Below are positions 10,863 to 21,447 of a stretch of DNA of 64,000 nucleotides, piece after piece (the first letter of the stretch is position 1; each line of letters begins with the position of its first letter). Under the pieces are notes generated by a model. The model searched no databases. It saw only the letters and a list, made by a program, of their open reading frames with translations, and was not told where the DNA came from. The stretch is from Colocasia esculenta (Eukaryota > Streptophyta > Magnoliopsida > Alismatales > Araceae). The DNA lies in NCBI GenBank assembly GCA_014218235.1, contig CM024760.1:67768961-67832960 (forward strand). Direction: 5' to 3'. Position numbers and translations under genes: made by a program.

Positions 10863-12736
10863 TTGTTATATAAATATTCAGAAAAGCAGAAAATGTCGAA
10901 GTGTAATAAAATAAGAGGGAAATCAATAGACATGATCATCACGATCAGAATAATCATCCGCCTCCTCATTTGTCTCGCTCTCTCTCTGAACTGCAGGAGT
11001 ACATGTTGGGTACGTGTCTGTGATGCTTTTCTGGAGACGAGTGTGCTCATCTCGTCCACCTTCGTAGCTATATTCTCCAAACGAGTAATCTTTTCTCGTA
11101 TTTGAGTCTTCTCCTCTGCCTGTGCTTTCACCATTTCTTCTTGTGCTTTTAATTTTTCTTGCATTATCTTTTCTCGCTTTGAACTGCTAGACATTGCTGT
11201 AGATTTATACCATGTGCTGAGAGTCTCTCCACTACCCACACAGCAAACACGGCCAGGTCGATCTTTCCCATGACTGAAATGAATGCCTCCTTGGGAGTCG
11301 CTGGGGTGTGGCTCTCGACATCGACGTCTGAGGAAGGAGCCATCACTGAGTCATAGTCTCCTACAACAAAAGGTAGTGAAAAAATATAATGATACAACTA
11401 TTGTAATGAGAAGATAGTCACATAAAGAAACGGAAATAAAGTTACTTACATATCATCTCTTTCTCCCTCATCTACCCACTCTCACTGTCGTCTGCTAAGT
11501 CTTTGCATCAACCCATCTTGAAAGCTCAAGTCGATGCAGATTACGTCCATGCATATTAGACTGTTTAAATTGAAACAAATAAGAGAGATGTAAGTAACTA
11601 AATGAATCGGATATTGTTATTCATAAAACATAACTCACAAAATCATTCATCAATTGATAATAATTAGTCCTGCCCCGTCTATATGTCATAGACTGAGTGG
11701 AACGGTTCTGCTTATTTCGCTCAGTAACCCACTAAAAAGACAAGAATAGATAGTTACTGTTTCATTTTATATAAACAAAATAACCATAACAATATATTCC
11801 AACATTTTAAATATTACTTGCTCGTCTCCATTAGTCCACATCTCGCACATTGTTTGCTAATCAGACGAGTCAACACCTGATGGGACAGAGGCAATCGCAT
11901 CATCTAAACTTCCCATTAAATGTTGACATGAAATACAAATTTTTAGTCAATATATAAACAAGATAAAAAAAAATAAGTACATATGAAAATGAATAGTATA
12001 TAGCTTACTCTTTCTTTTTGCTTGCTATGCCAACTACGATGCATGCGATCATATGAGCAAGCATCTCCGTATCCTTTTTTATGTTCACTCCCACTGGTAC
12101 GTCAACTACACAACATAATCACTCAATTATAAGAAATGTACACATATATACTATTCAATTTAAATAAAATTACTTGAAGATATCTGAATATCAACTCCTG
12201 GGTCGCAACAGGAAGCTTGGCAAATCTTTTTGCCAAATTTTACAATACAATTTCGTACATGCCTATGTGACTCGTAAAAATATCTGCAGTAGGGCCCACG
12301 CCATATCCTCGGACGAGGGAGACATTCCATTGATGTCCATCAGCAGCCTCCTCTCTGTAACTCCCCTAGTCGGCCCCTCGACGGCTAGTGCGCCACCCCC
12401 AATACGGTGCGACAGTGCAGATATACTTGTTGATATATAAACATTAACATCATCAGAGAATATCTATTAAAATATTATATAAAAATACATCAAATTAAAA
12501 TATGAACTTGCTACAGAAATGCAGATGTCATCGAACAGCCCTGAGGGCTAGAAGAGGGAGCTATATGCTGAAAAGTGAGAGGGAGAGGAAGCTCCTAAGA
12601 GGTGTGAGGCGGAGGGAGCATCTGAGATGTGGGAGGGAAGGGAATGACTAAGAGGTGGGAGGGAGAGGGACCAATAGAGTCTGATGCCTCTGTAGACGTG
12701 GGCCATCACGAGATGGGTGCTCACTACTAGAACCAT
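10863..12736 (-). pseudogene. CACTA second gene (plant transposase, Ptta/En/Spm type), multi-exon, broken
   Basis: Minus strand. The C-terminal exon (about 11360-10900) has MAPSSDVDVESHTPATPKEA, then SGETLSTWYKS and a coiled coil (EKIMQEKLKAQEEMVKAQ). This is the tail of proteins annotated as plant transposase of the Ptta/En/Spm family. Upstream pieces near 11700-11640 (TQSMTYRRGRTNYYQLMND) and 12430-12150 look like earlier exons; a Ser/Pro-rich N-terminal piece lies at 12736-12548. Compared with the copy in CACTA 2, one A is missing from the run near 11265, which shifts the frame. A TGTAG acceptor precedes the last exon. Confidence 0.65.
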
Positions 12737-12848
12737 CTGTTAAAAAACAATTGTTAGTAATATGTAAACATAACAAGTTAAATTTTCAATCTTGAACATC
12801 TATGTAAATTTATGTTAAAAATGAAATATAAATATTAACGTAAATAAA

Positions 12849-15800
12849 TCACCTAATATCAATATAATTGTCCACTCTTACGCTACTTTCTTGATATAGA
12901 TCCACATCTTGAATTTCTCCTCTAATCGGAACATCAATCTGATTGTCCTGAAACGCTTCGTCACTTGGTTCTATATCATTCTTAGAAGGCTTATCTTGCA
13001 AGTCATAGTAATCACGCGGATGTGCTTTGACAGGAATGATCCATCCTTGTGTCGTGTTATCATTTACATATAACACATGTTCCACTTGACTTGCTAGGGC
13101 AAATGGTTCATCTGTGTTGAGCCTTTGACGAGTGTTCAGACTGATAGTTCCATATTTATCTGATTTGAATCCTCTATCTTTTCTATAAACATCCCACCAG
13201 TCACACTCCAATAATACAACACATCTTTCATTATCGAACATATTTCCAATACATCATTTAGACGTCCATAATATCTCACATCCGGATTTAAGTTCTTGAT
13301 TGACATTAACTCAAGACAACTGAGTGACCTTTGTTGCATCAATAGATGATGTACGAAACCTAAATCCAATGACAATATAGCCCGAGTGTGAGTATGCAAA
13401 CCTTGAAGGCGTTCGTGCCAGACAATGTATATCTATAGTACACGAGGATCATTTGCATCATTCAAATCTTTAACATAACTTTGAAACCACTTCAAGAATT
13501 CATTTCTGTATGGCTTGAACTCTTAACACATCTCCTGTGTTCAATAAAATATTCATCAATATCTTCAATTTGTTTAAGAATGTACAATTGCCTTATCAAC
13601 TTCTTCTTCAGACAATATATGACTATTACCATCTCCTGCTAAGAAATATCCTGAAGATTTGAATATTGAACAACCTCCTTCATTATTCTCTTCAGAGGGC
13701 CATCATAGTTCATTTCCCTCCGGTTAATGCGAGTGTCAATACCATCCATATACATTGAACAAATGAATGTTTCCTCCATAAGATAGCCTTCAACAATTGA
13801 ACCTTTTGGATGTGCCCTATTTAAACATAGTCTTTCACTTTCTCCAAAAAATCTCTCTATAGGATACATCCATCGTATTGACTGGTCTAGCACTTCTCGC
13901 TTCATATGCAAGATGTACAATCAAATGAAGCATGACATCAAAAAAAGATGGTGGAAATTTTGTTCCAACTTACATAATGTTACTGCAATATCACCTTCCT
14001 ATCTAAGCAAATGATCAGATTGAAGAACTTTGGAATAGACATCTCTAAAATATATACTTAACTCTGTAATTGGGTCTGTCACATCTTCATTGACAATACC
14101 ACGAATTGCCAAAGGTAATAATACTTGTATGTATATATGGCAATCATGACTCTTCAGCCCTACCAATTTTTGACTGGCAATATGTACATATTTCATCAAA
14201 TGGAGGAATATCCATCTGGAACTTTAATATTACACAGAAAGTTGCACATAGTCGCTGTCTGCAATCTGTTCAATGTATATTCTACCACTGGTAACCTTAT
14301 CTTATTATCACTATCTGTATGTGGATGGAATTTTGGTCTTTTTCCTCACTGTTCCATATCTAACTGTGCATTCAGACATTCTTTCCTTTTTTCCCCACCA
14401 AGAAGGTTCAAAGTTCCAAAATATTGACACATACATTCTTCTCAATGTGCATTACATCCAGGTTATGCCGAATGAGTAGATTTGACCAATACGGCTTCTC
14501 TCTAAAAAAATACTTTTTTTCTTCCATCCTTCTAAATTCTTGATATCCTTCTTAAGTTCTTTCCAAATATGATATGAGAAGTTGAAGTTGTTGATTCCAC
14601 ACTGCAGCACCCATTAACACTTCTGGACGCTTACGACGTTCAGCCACGCCATCAAATTTTGTTGATACTCACGCCTTCTCCATCTATGACTAATTGGTAA
14701 AAATTGTCGGTGCCTCAGATAATAGAATTTTTGACAATTGTGCAGCCATTTTGAATTTTTATTATAATGACAAGATGGACATGCATGTTTTCCTTTGGTA
14801 CTCCATCCTGATAAATTGGCATATGCAGGAAAATCATTGATCGTCCAAAGAAGGGCATCTCTCATTTGAAAATTTTGTTTCTTTGAAGCATCATATGTTT
14901 CAACATTGTTGTCCCACAAATCTGTCAATTCTTCTTTCAATGGTTGTAAATAGGCATCGATATCATTTCCAGGACTTTTAGGACCTAGAATAAGTAATGA
15001 CATCACCATAACATCTGCTTCATGCACATCCATGGCGGCAAATTATAAACTACTATCATCATAGGCCATACACTATATCTGCTACACATCATCCCAAATG
15101 GATTGAACCGATCAATCGCTAAGCCGAGTCTCACGTCGCGTACCTCTGCAACAAAATTTGGATATTGATCATGAAAATGTCTCAATGCTTCAAAGTTAGT
15201 AAGATGTCACATATTCCATTTTTCGAGAGACTTCGGCTATCTTTGTGCCATGTCATCCACTTAGTTATCATAGAAGACATGAACATTCTTTGCAATCTAT
15301 CATTCACTGAAAATATTGTAATATTTTGTATGGCACCTGTTTGCGACGTTTCTTCTTTAGGCTACCTTGTTGCGTATTTTCTTTGTACTTGGGTGCATTA
15401 CATACTAGACTCGATCCATATGTTCATGTTCATTTCGAAACAAGACACACTCGTTCTGACAAGCATCTATCTTCTCATGACCTAACCTCAAATCTTTCAT
15501 AGTCTTCTATACTTCATATCATGTTCAAGGTAAATTAGTTCCTTCTGGTAATACTTCACTAAGAAACCCAAGAAACATTCCCATATAAGCTGACACTTTA
15601 TTCATGGTCTTAATATGCAATAGTTTCAACACAAATGTCAATTTTAACATTGACACAAAACCAGGATATAATGGTGTTTTCAGCATCTTTTAATAATTGA
15701 TAAAATTATTGCTTTCTCATTTAGTTCATGTTCCTCTTTTGTCCTCTCTCTTTCAGCCTCTTGTAACTCATACAACATTTCAATTGTCGTATCAATCTGA

Positions 15801-16120
15801 TCTTCTTTTATGCTCTATTAGCAGACGTGCTAACTTGCTGAATATCAACTAATGGTGCCTCTCCATGACATACCCAATTGGTATACCGTGTCCAAAATAC
15901 ATCTACTTTAAGATGAATTTCAACATCCATCCGAGACATTCAATCCGTTAACAAAGTTACATCACGGACACTGTATGAACTCATGATTTCGTCCATGCCT
16001 AAAAGATTGTCTTTGTTAATCAAAAGTAAAATCCAAAAACTCATCTACTCCTTTCTCATATCTAGGATCCAAACGATCTCTAAGTTGTATTTAACTCTTA
16101 TCAAGTCTCGGCATTTTAGG
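12849..16120 (-). pseudogene. CACTA tnp2-type transposase with DUF4218 and DUF4216 regions, broken
   Basis: Minus strand, many stops and frameshifts. The N-terminal part near 16080 reads DRLDPRYEKGVDEFLDF, a recognisable tnp2 start. The catalytic tnp2 region spans about 15185-14614, with MDVHEADVMVMSLLILGPKS and the zinc-binding GKHACPSCHYN. DUF4218-like sequence follows (about 14200-13640; RWMYPIERFFGESERLC). DUF4216-like sequence (about 13400-12850) has VVLLECDWWDVYRKDRGFKS. This domain order matches autonomous plant CACTA transposases that cut and paste the element, but the copy cannot encode an active enzyme. Confidence 0.85.
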
Positions 16121-16814
16121 ATAATCTAAAATTTATAAATAAAATAAAATATCATCAAACAATTCATATACTTCAAAAAATATGAATTAATCGACAATTC
16201 AAATGAAATTTCGATAGCACCTCCCCTACACTCGGAGCATTTTCACATTTACATTCCACCCACATACATGTCTGCATAAATTCCTACAAAAAAAGAGGGT
16301 GCCTACAAGAATTCGTGCCCATCTATGGATATTGATTCATCTGTTGTTCTTAATTTATTATGTGTGTTGTGGGATTATCTTAAAATTTCAGCAACATCTC
16401 CCCACACTTCTCCAATATACCCAAATATTTACTATTTTCACTATGCTCAAAAAGTCACTTGTATGAAATACAAGTGTCAAGAAGAGCAGTTAAAATTAGT
16501 TGGTACATTGGAGAAGAGTGAAGAGATGCTACCAAAATTTTAAGACAATCTCAATACACATATACTAAATTAAGAATGACAAATAATCAAATATTTGTAG
16601 ACTGTCCAACTTGGACAATTCAAATCATTATGCTCGTATATGACATTACCATCAAAAGATAATAAAACATATATCCTAACACAAGTCTTGAAAGGGCAAA
16701 AATGAAAAGAAGGTCCTTATCTCACTCATTGACATTCATACATTCTCCATCTTCTCATTCATACATCTTGTAAAGTAGTTAGTGTACATTCAATTTCACA
16801 CATACAATCACATC

Positions 16815-16935
16815 TTGCAAAAAATATGAGCCACCACGCAGGCTCGCTGAATTAAATAAACATGACCCATCACCCAGGGTCACTGGATTAAATAAACATG
16901 AGCCACCACCTAGGTTCGCCGGTTCAACAAATATA
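16815..16935. repeat. Tandem repeat near the right end of CACTA 1
   Basis: Three copies of a unit with GAGCCACCAC, a TCGCTG-like piece and AATAAACATG. It is related to the array at 10617-10855, so both element ends carry the same motif. Confidence 0.75.
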
Positions 16936-17084
16936 TATAGAGGGGATGGAAGGATTACCTGAGCAAAAGGAACATCAAACCTGAACAATTTGTACAAATG
17001 AATACCTACATTAAACAAGAAAATAATATGAGTGCCTGTGCAACATTCTCAAAAGTAATATGAGTGCCTGTGCAACTTAAAAAC

Positions 17085-17092
17085 ATATATAT

Positions 17093-17149
<57 letters not shown>
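17085..17149. repeat. AT dinucleotide microsatellite
   Basis: About 65 bases of nearly pure (AT)n. It lies where the right end of CACTA 1 should be. Confidence 0.95.
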
Positions 17150-17153
<4 letters not shown>

Positions 17154-18781
17154 ATTCTCTAGTAGGCTAGGAGAAAAAAGTGCAAAGAACATGTTGTTAA
17201 TTTTCTTGGTGGGCTAGTTCCTAATTTTCTGGGATCATCATAGTTATACAAGTAAACGTTCTTTCATATAAAGGTTCCACACCATGGGCCACTGCACTAA
17301 CCAAGGAATGCCAGAAAAACCAAGTCTCTATAGGTTCTTCCTCATAACATGGGTCCTTAATATTAGATCACTATGTTTTTAAGTAAGTTTCAAGCTTTCA
17401 TTTGTTAATAATTTCTCACATAAGCTTTTTATTATTTAAACTTGGTTCCAAGCCACCAACTTTTAGTTTGAGTGTCCCAGAGTTGGTAGCGTTCATTAGC
17501 CAATTCATTCTTCCTATAGCATGGGATACATTCACTAAAAGTCATAAATCCAGGTGTTACGCCACCTCAGAGTTTTCATTTGTTTATCTGAAGAGTTGCT
17601 AGAACATTTTGGAGAATGCCTGCATTTTGGGGGAAATAATATGCAATAGAAAATTGTCTTTGCTCACGACCTCTCAAAAGTCATTCAATGATTCACTTTG
17701 ATCATCACATATATAACAAGGAATTTGCTTTATTATGTGCTGCCATCCTTGAAACAAGGGCTGAGGTGATGCTTAGAGGTGGGTTATTATGATATAGCAG
17801 AACGCCTTTGCAGATCAACTATGAACATCAAAGAGGTACTTTATGGTTGTGGACATTCAGAAACAATGTCTAGTCGATAGATCATAGAGAAGCCCAAAAG
17901 GATGCAGTGAAAATTTTGGGTAACTTTGAACATTTGGGAAAGATTTTTTTAAAAAAGACTATATATAGTTTGAAATTTTCAATAGCTAGATAATAGTCTA
18001 AAGATTCCAAAGTTTAAACTATAAATGGGTCAACGAAATTTTTTTAAAAAATGAGAGTTCTAGATGAAAGAAAAAATATAATAAAATAACTTTGTGAAAT
18101 AAATTGAAATAGTTAATATAAAAAAAATCAAGAAATCGACTCTCAAATGAGAGAGTCGATTCTCCCATTTGAGAGGTTTCATTCGTAAATGAGAGGATCG
18201 GCTCCTCTCGATTGAGGGAATCATTCTCTCATTTGAGAGTCGCTTCTCAAATTAAAAATTTAAACTTCAGATTTATATCAACAATGTAAAATTTTTGAAT
18301 ATATAAAAATGTATTGTACTACTTCGAGTATTTAAAGTGTAGCATTTTGTGAAGTAATCCAGTGGGGTTTCAAGGTTTCAACCGTAAGAAAAAAAGGCCA
18401 ACTTTGGCAGATGTTTCAGAGTTGACTGCCACCTTGGGGACATTGAAATTATTCGAAATTTGAATTGATTTCCACCTTTAAATGGGTGTCGATTCTCCTT
18501 CGGATAATTGGGAGAATTGATTCCCACTTTTAAGTCGATTCTCGGATTTTAAAGAGTTTTTGGTAATTTCTAGGTTTTTAGGGAATTTTAGGGGGGGTTT
18601 GGTTTTGTGGAGTTCTTAGAATTTTGGGGGATTTTGAGAAAATTTGGAATTTTGGTAATGGGAAATTGAGGTTTTGGGATGTTTGGGGATTTGAGAATTT
18701 AGGGTGTTTTTTGGTTTGGGAATGGGTGTTTTTTGGGTTTGGAAATTTTTATGTGCTAACAGTGGCCTACAAAATCATAGA
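17150..18781. other. Unassigned spacer, no gene recognised
   Basis: AT-rich, with T/G-rich runs at 18590-18760. The dyad array at 18125-18545 is the only structured part. No transposon end or conserved protein was found. Confidence 0.5.
18125..18545. repeat. Dyad array with GAGTCGATTCTC motifs
   Basis: Repeated inverted motifs: ATCGACTCTCAAATGAGAG, GAGTCGATTCTC, ATTTGAGAG, TCGATTCTCC and relatives. It resembles in style the short-repeat arrays in the LTRs of this window, but no LTR borders were found around it. Confidence 0.6.
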
Positions 18782-18821
18782 CAGGATAACATATGACAAG
18801 TAATCTAATTCAAAATAGACT

Positions 18822-19124
18822 TTACATCTCTTGTGGGGCATAAATATCAAATAATACTAGCTTATAGAATTCCACTCTTGTATAAAGGAGCTTTAAGTTC
18901 AATTTGTGCTGGCCAATCAAGAAGGTTGAGCTAATTGCACCAAAAACTTCACCAAGTGCTGCCTCTGCCATTTTGCTTCCATGCTGGGAATTTTGCTTTG
19001 ACATTTCAAAAACTGAACTATAAAGAAACTTCCAAAAAGTGCTACTTTGGCTCTTCAACAACAAGAGAGGAAAAAGGGTTTCTGCTTGCTCCTGTCTATA
19101 GTCATGAAGAATATTAGAAGACAC
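18822..19124 (-). other. Orphan reading frame, 100 codons, possible exon
   Basis: An open minus-strand frame of 100 codons in otherwise stop-rich DNA, starting MSSNILHDYRQEQAE. It has a normal amino-acid mix and no low complexity (middle part KMAEAALGEVFGAISSTFLI). I do not recognise the family. It could be a captured or leftover host exon, or chance. The flanks are non-coding and no splice pattern is certain. Confidence 0.25.
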
Positions 19125-19382
19125 AAGATATGCATATACCTCTATATTTTTTTCAAAGTATGCATATACATGTATATAGAGAGCACTTGGAGCATTGCAT
19201 CATAAAAATAGAAAAACATTATGTAAAATAAAGTCATAACTGAGAGTAATAAGATTTATTGTCGACAACGATTTCTCCTACATACTCAGACTAAAATACG
19301 ACAATTTGCTTAGCAAAAAGTCATGCGAATAGTTTGTGAGAAGCTAATTCAGCTTCCGTATTTTGGAACATAGTTGCAGAAG

Positions 19383-19558
19383 CATTAGAGGGAGGGGATG
19401 GGGGTGGGGGCCACCGGAGGGGAGGGGGGGGGTCAGCCCCCTTCCTCTCAACCCCTGTGTATGTGTGCGTGTGTGGGAAGGAGGGGATGGGGGGTGTGGC
19501 TGTCGTTGGAGGGGAGGGAGTGGATGGGGTGTGGGCCGCCGGAGGGGAGGGGGTCGGC
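19383..19558 (+). repeat. G-rich low-complexity tract
   Basis: Dozens of GGGG runs on the plus strand (GAGGGGATGGGGGTGGGGG and similar), ending two bases before the LTR at 19561. Runs of four or more G spaced by one to seven bases fit G-quadruplex-forming sequence. Proline-rich frames on the other strand are only a by-product of composition. Confidence 0.7.
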
Positions 19559-19560
19559 AC

Positions 19561-21347
19561 TGTAGCACCTCAAAAATTAATAATTTAAAATAGAAACTAA
19601 TGGAATATATAATTTCCATATTATCAAAAATATGAGAACATACGTACCATTATCGTATGTACAAGAACAAATCAGAGAATTTCATAAAATCATAGTTCAA
19701 CCCTAAGCAATATTCCACAAAGAAATTCGTGCAACGAAAAATTTAATTGGCCAAGTTTATTACGTATTGTGACAAATTATCGTAATTAGGGAATAAGTCA
19801 ATCCATTATCATTGGTAGATAATGCGATCACAAATTAGGTTAAATGATAGAGAGACTTCAAACACATATATTGATAACCCCTTATCAGATTTGGGCCAAG
19901 GACAACTTCTGTCCTAAGAATAAACTCAAGCAAGAAAATACCATAGAAATTTGTAGCCTAATTGAGTAGAAAATAGGACGAGGCAATTAGGGAAAATCCT
20001 AAGGCAATTAGTCTTGCATGGCAAATCAATTCATGCCTAACCATGGTATGAAACTTCCTAAAGCCACACACACTCTAATTGGGAGGATAAGTCCTCAAAA
20101 TTGAATGGTTAAACCCAAAACCACAACCCTTCTTCCTAGACACATTAGGACTCCTAGAAACCCCAGATCATTAAATACTCTCTCTAAAACCCTTGGGATG
20201 ACTTTTCCATAAGTTGGGATCGTAAGGAGCCAAGTTTGAGCACCAGAGGAGGAGGAGATCGACCCCACTGGAGCCATCTTCCCCTACTATCGTTCTGCCC
20301 AACCTACAAAAGACCTTGCTTAACATCGATCAAAGGTAGGTTATCTCAGACCAAACATGAATGAACTCCATACCAAGTTAATGATCATCGGTCTACATTC
20401 ATATGCACCTATTTTCCCTAATTTTATCAAACATGCATGGTGTATTAAGCGTTTTTCCCAAAGTCGTGCATGATCACGGCATTTTATGTTCATGCCAGTT
20501 CTCATGCATCCCCAAGGCCAAATCATGTGAAACTAAAACCGTAGTTCTCTTCTACTCCTCGTACGCAGCAACTTCATGATCATGGTTTTGTCCCAAGAGC
20601 CCTAGTTCTTGAGTTATAAGCGTTTGCATGCATGGGTATACCGTTTTTATCGTTTTCGGGTTGAACCCTAAATCACGACCAAGAAAGACGTTGGATATTA
20701 GGCACTGGTATCATGACAGAGTTACACTATCGGATTAACCTAAAGGCGACAGTCAAGACCGTCACATTTTGGACCTGTTCTGAGAGGATCAGACTGCACA
20801 TCACTATGTGCCGCATCGCTTTCAGTGCATGTCATAACGTGACCATGTATGTCGTCGCGATTCTAGTATTTTCTTGCCTTGGGTTACGTGCCTTTTTCAT
20901 ATTTACACAATGTGTATGAATACGTCAACGTTACCGTCACGTTTATGTGTTGCATGACTTAATCGCGTCCGACTGTCCTGTCGTGATTTCAACACGACCG
21001 GTACACCCGTCGCGATTAAGACAGTCGAATGTTTACCTATATTACATGTCAACAAACCTTGTGAATAGTGATGACTGAACCCGTCATGTATTTGAAAGCC
21101 TACCCGAGACCTGTTTTTAACAGTATTAAGTTTGTGTCTTGCATGTTATGTTCTTAGTGTATAGTGCACAGTCTGTCCAGTAGCTTAAACCCGTTAACCC
21201 ATGGGAAAGTCTTAACAACATTAAAACTTATTCTATTTGTTCTTAAATGGCTTGATCTATACTTGAAAAGATTGATTGATCATCTTGTTGCTATAGCTTA
21301 TTAAAGTGAATGAATGTCATCATAAAACACTACAAATCATGTTGAGT
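19561..21347 (+). mobile_element. Chromovirus-type LTR, left part, cut by assembly gap
   Basis: Starts TGTAGCACCTC, the 5' end of this LTR class, and runs into the N gap. It carries GTCGCGA-type dyads at about 20760-21010, at a position like those in related LTRs. Past the first 40 bases it aligns poorly with the LTR at 24775-27658, so it is probably not the partner LTR of the pol gene that follows. Confidence 0.65.
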
Positions 21348-21447
21348 NNNNNNNNNNNNNNNNNNNNNNNNNNNNNNNNNNNNNNNNNNNNNNNNNNNNN
21401 NNNNNNNNNNNNNNNNNNNNNNNNNNNNNNNNNNNNNNNNNNNNNNN
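21348..21447. other. Assembly gap, 100 N
   Basis: Exactly 100 N, the usual placeholder for a gap of unknown size. On the left an LTR is unfinished; on the right pol is already in the protease. The rest of the LTR, the PBS and gag must be hidden or missing. Confidence 0.98.

Larger units (their letters stand above)
10084..17084 (-). mobile_element. CACTA (En/Spm-type) DNA transposon 1, 5' end not found
   Basis: The left end is CACTACAGGAGAA at 10084, a typical CACTA terminus, preceded by GAA as a possible 3-bp target duplication. Inside are subterminal dyad repeats, a tandem array, a second-gene remnant and a tnp2-type transposase remnant, both on the minus strand. The right subterminal array is present at 16815-16935, but no inverted TAGTG terminus was found before the AT microsatellite at 17085. 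The element is therefore truncated or rearranged there. Confidence 0.85.

Noticed and set aside
19321..19619. Proline-rich protein on the minus strand
   Set aside because: Purely a product of the G-rich tract; overlapping frames give equally proline- or glycine-rich products.
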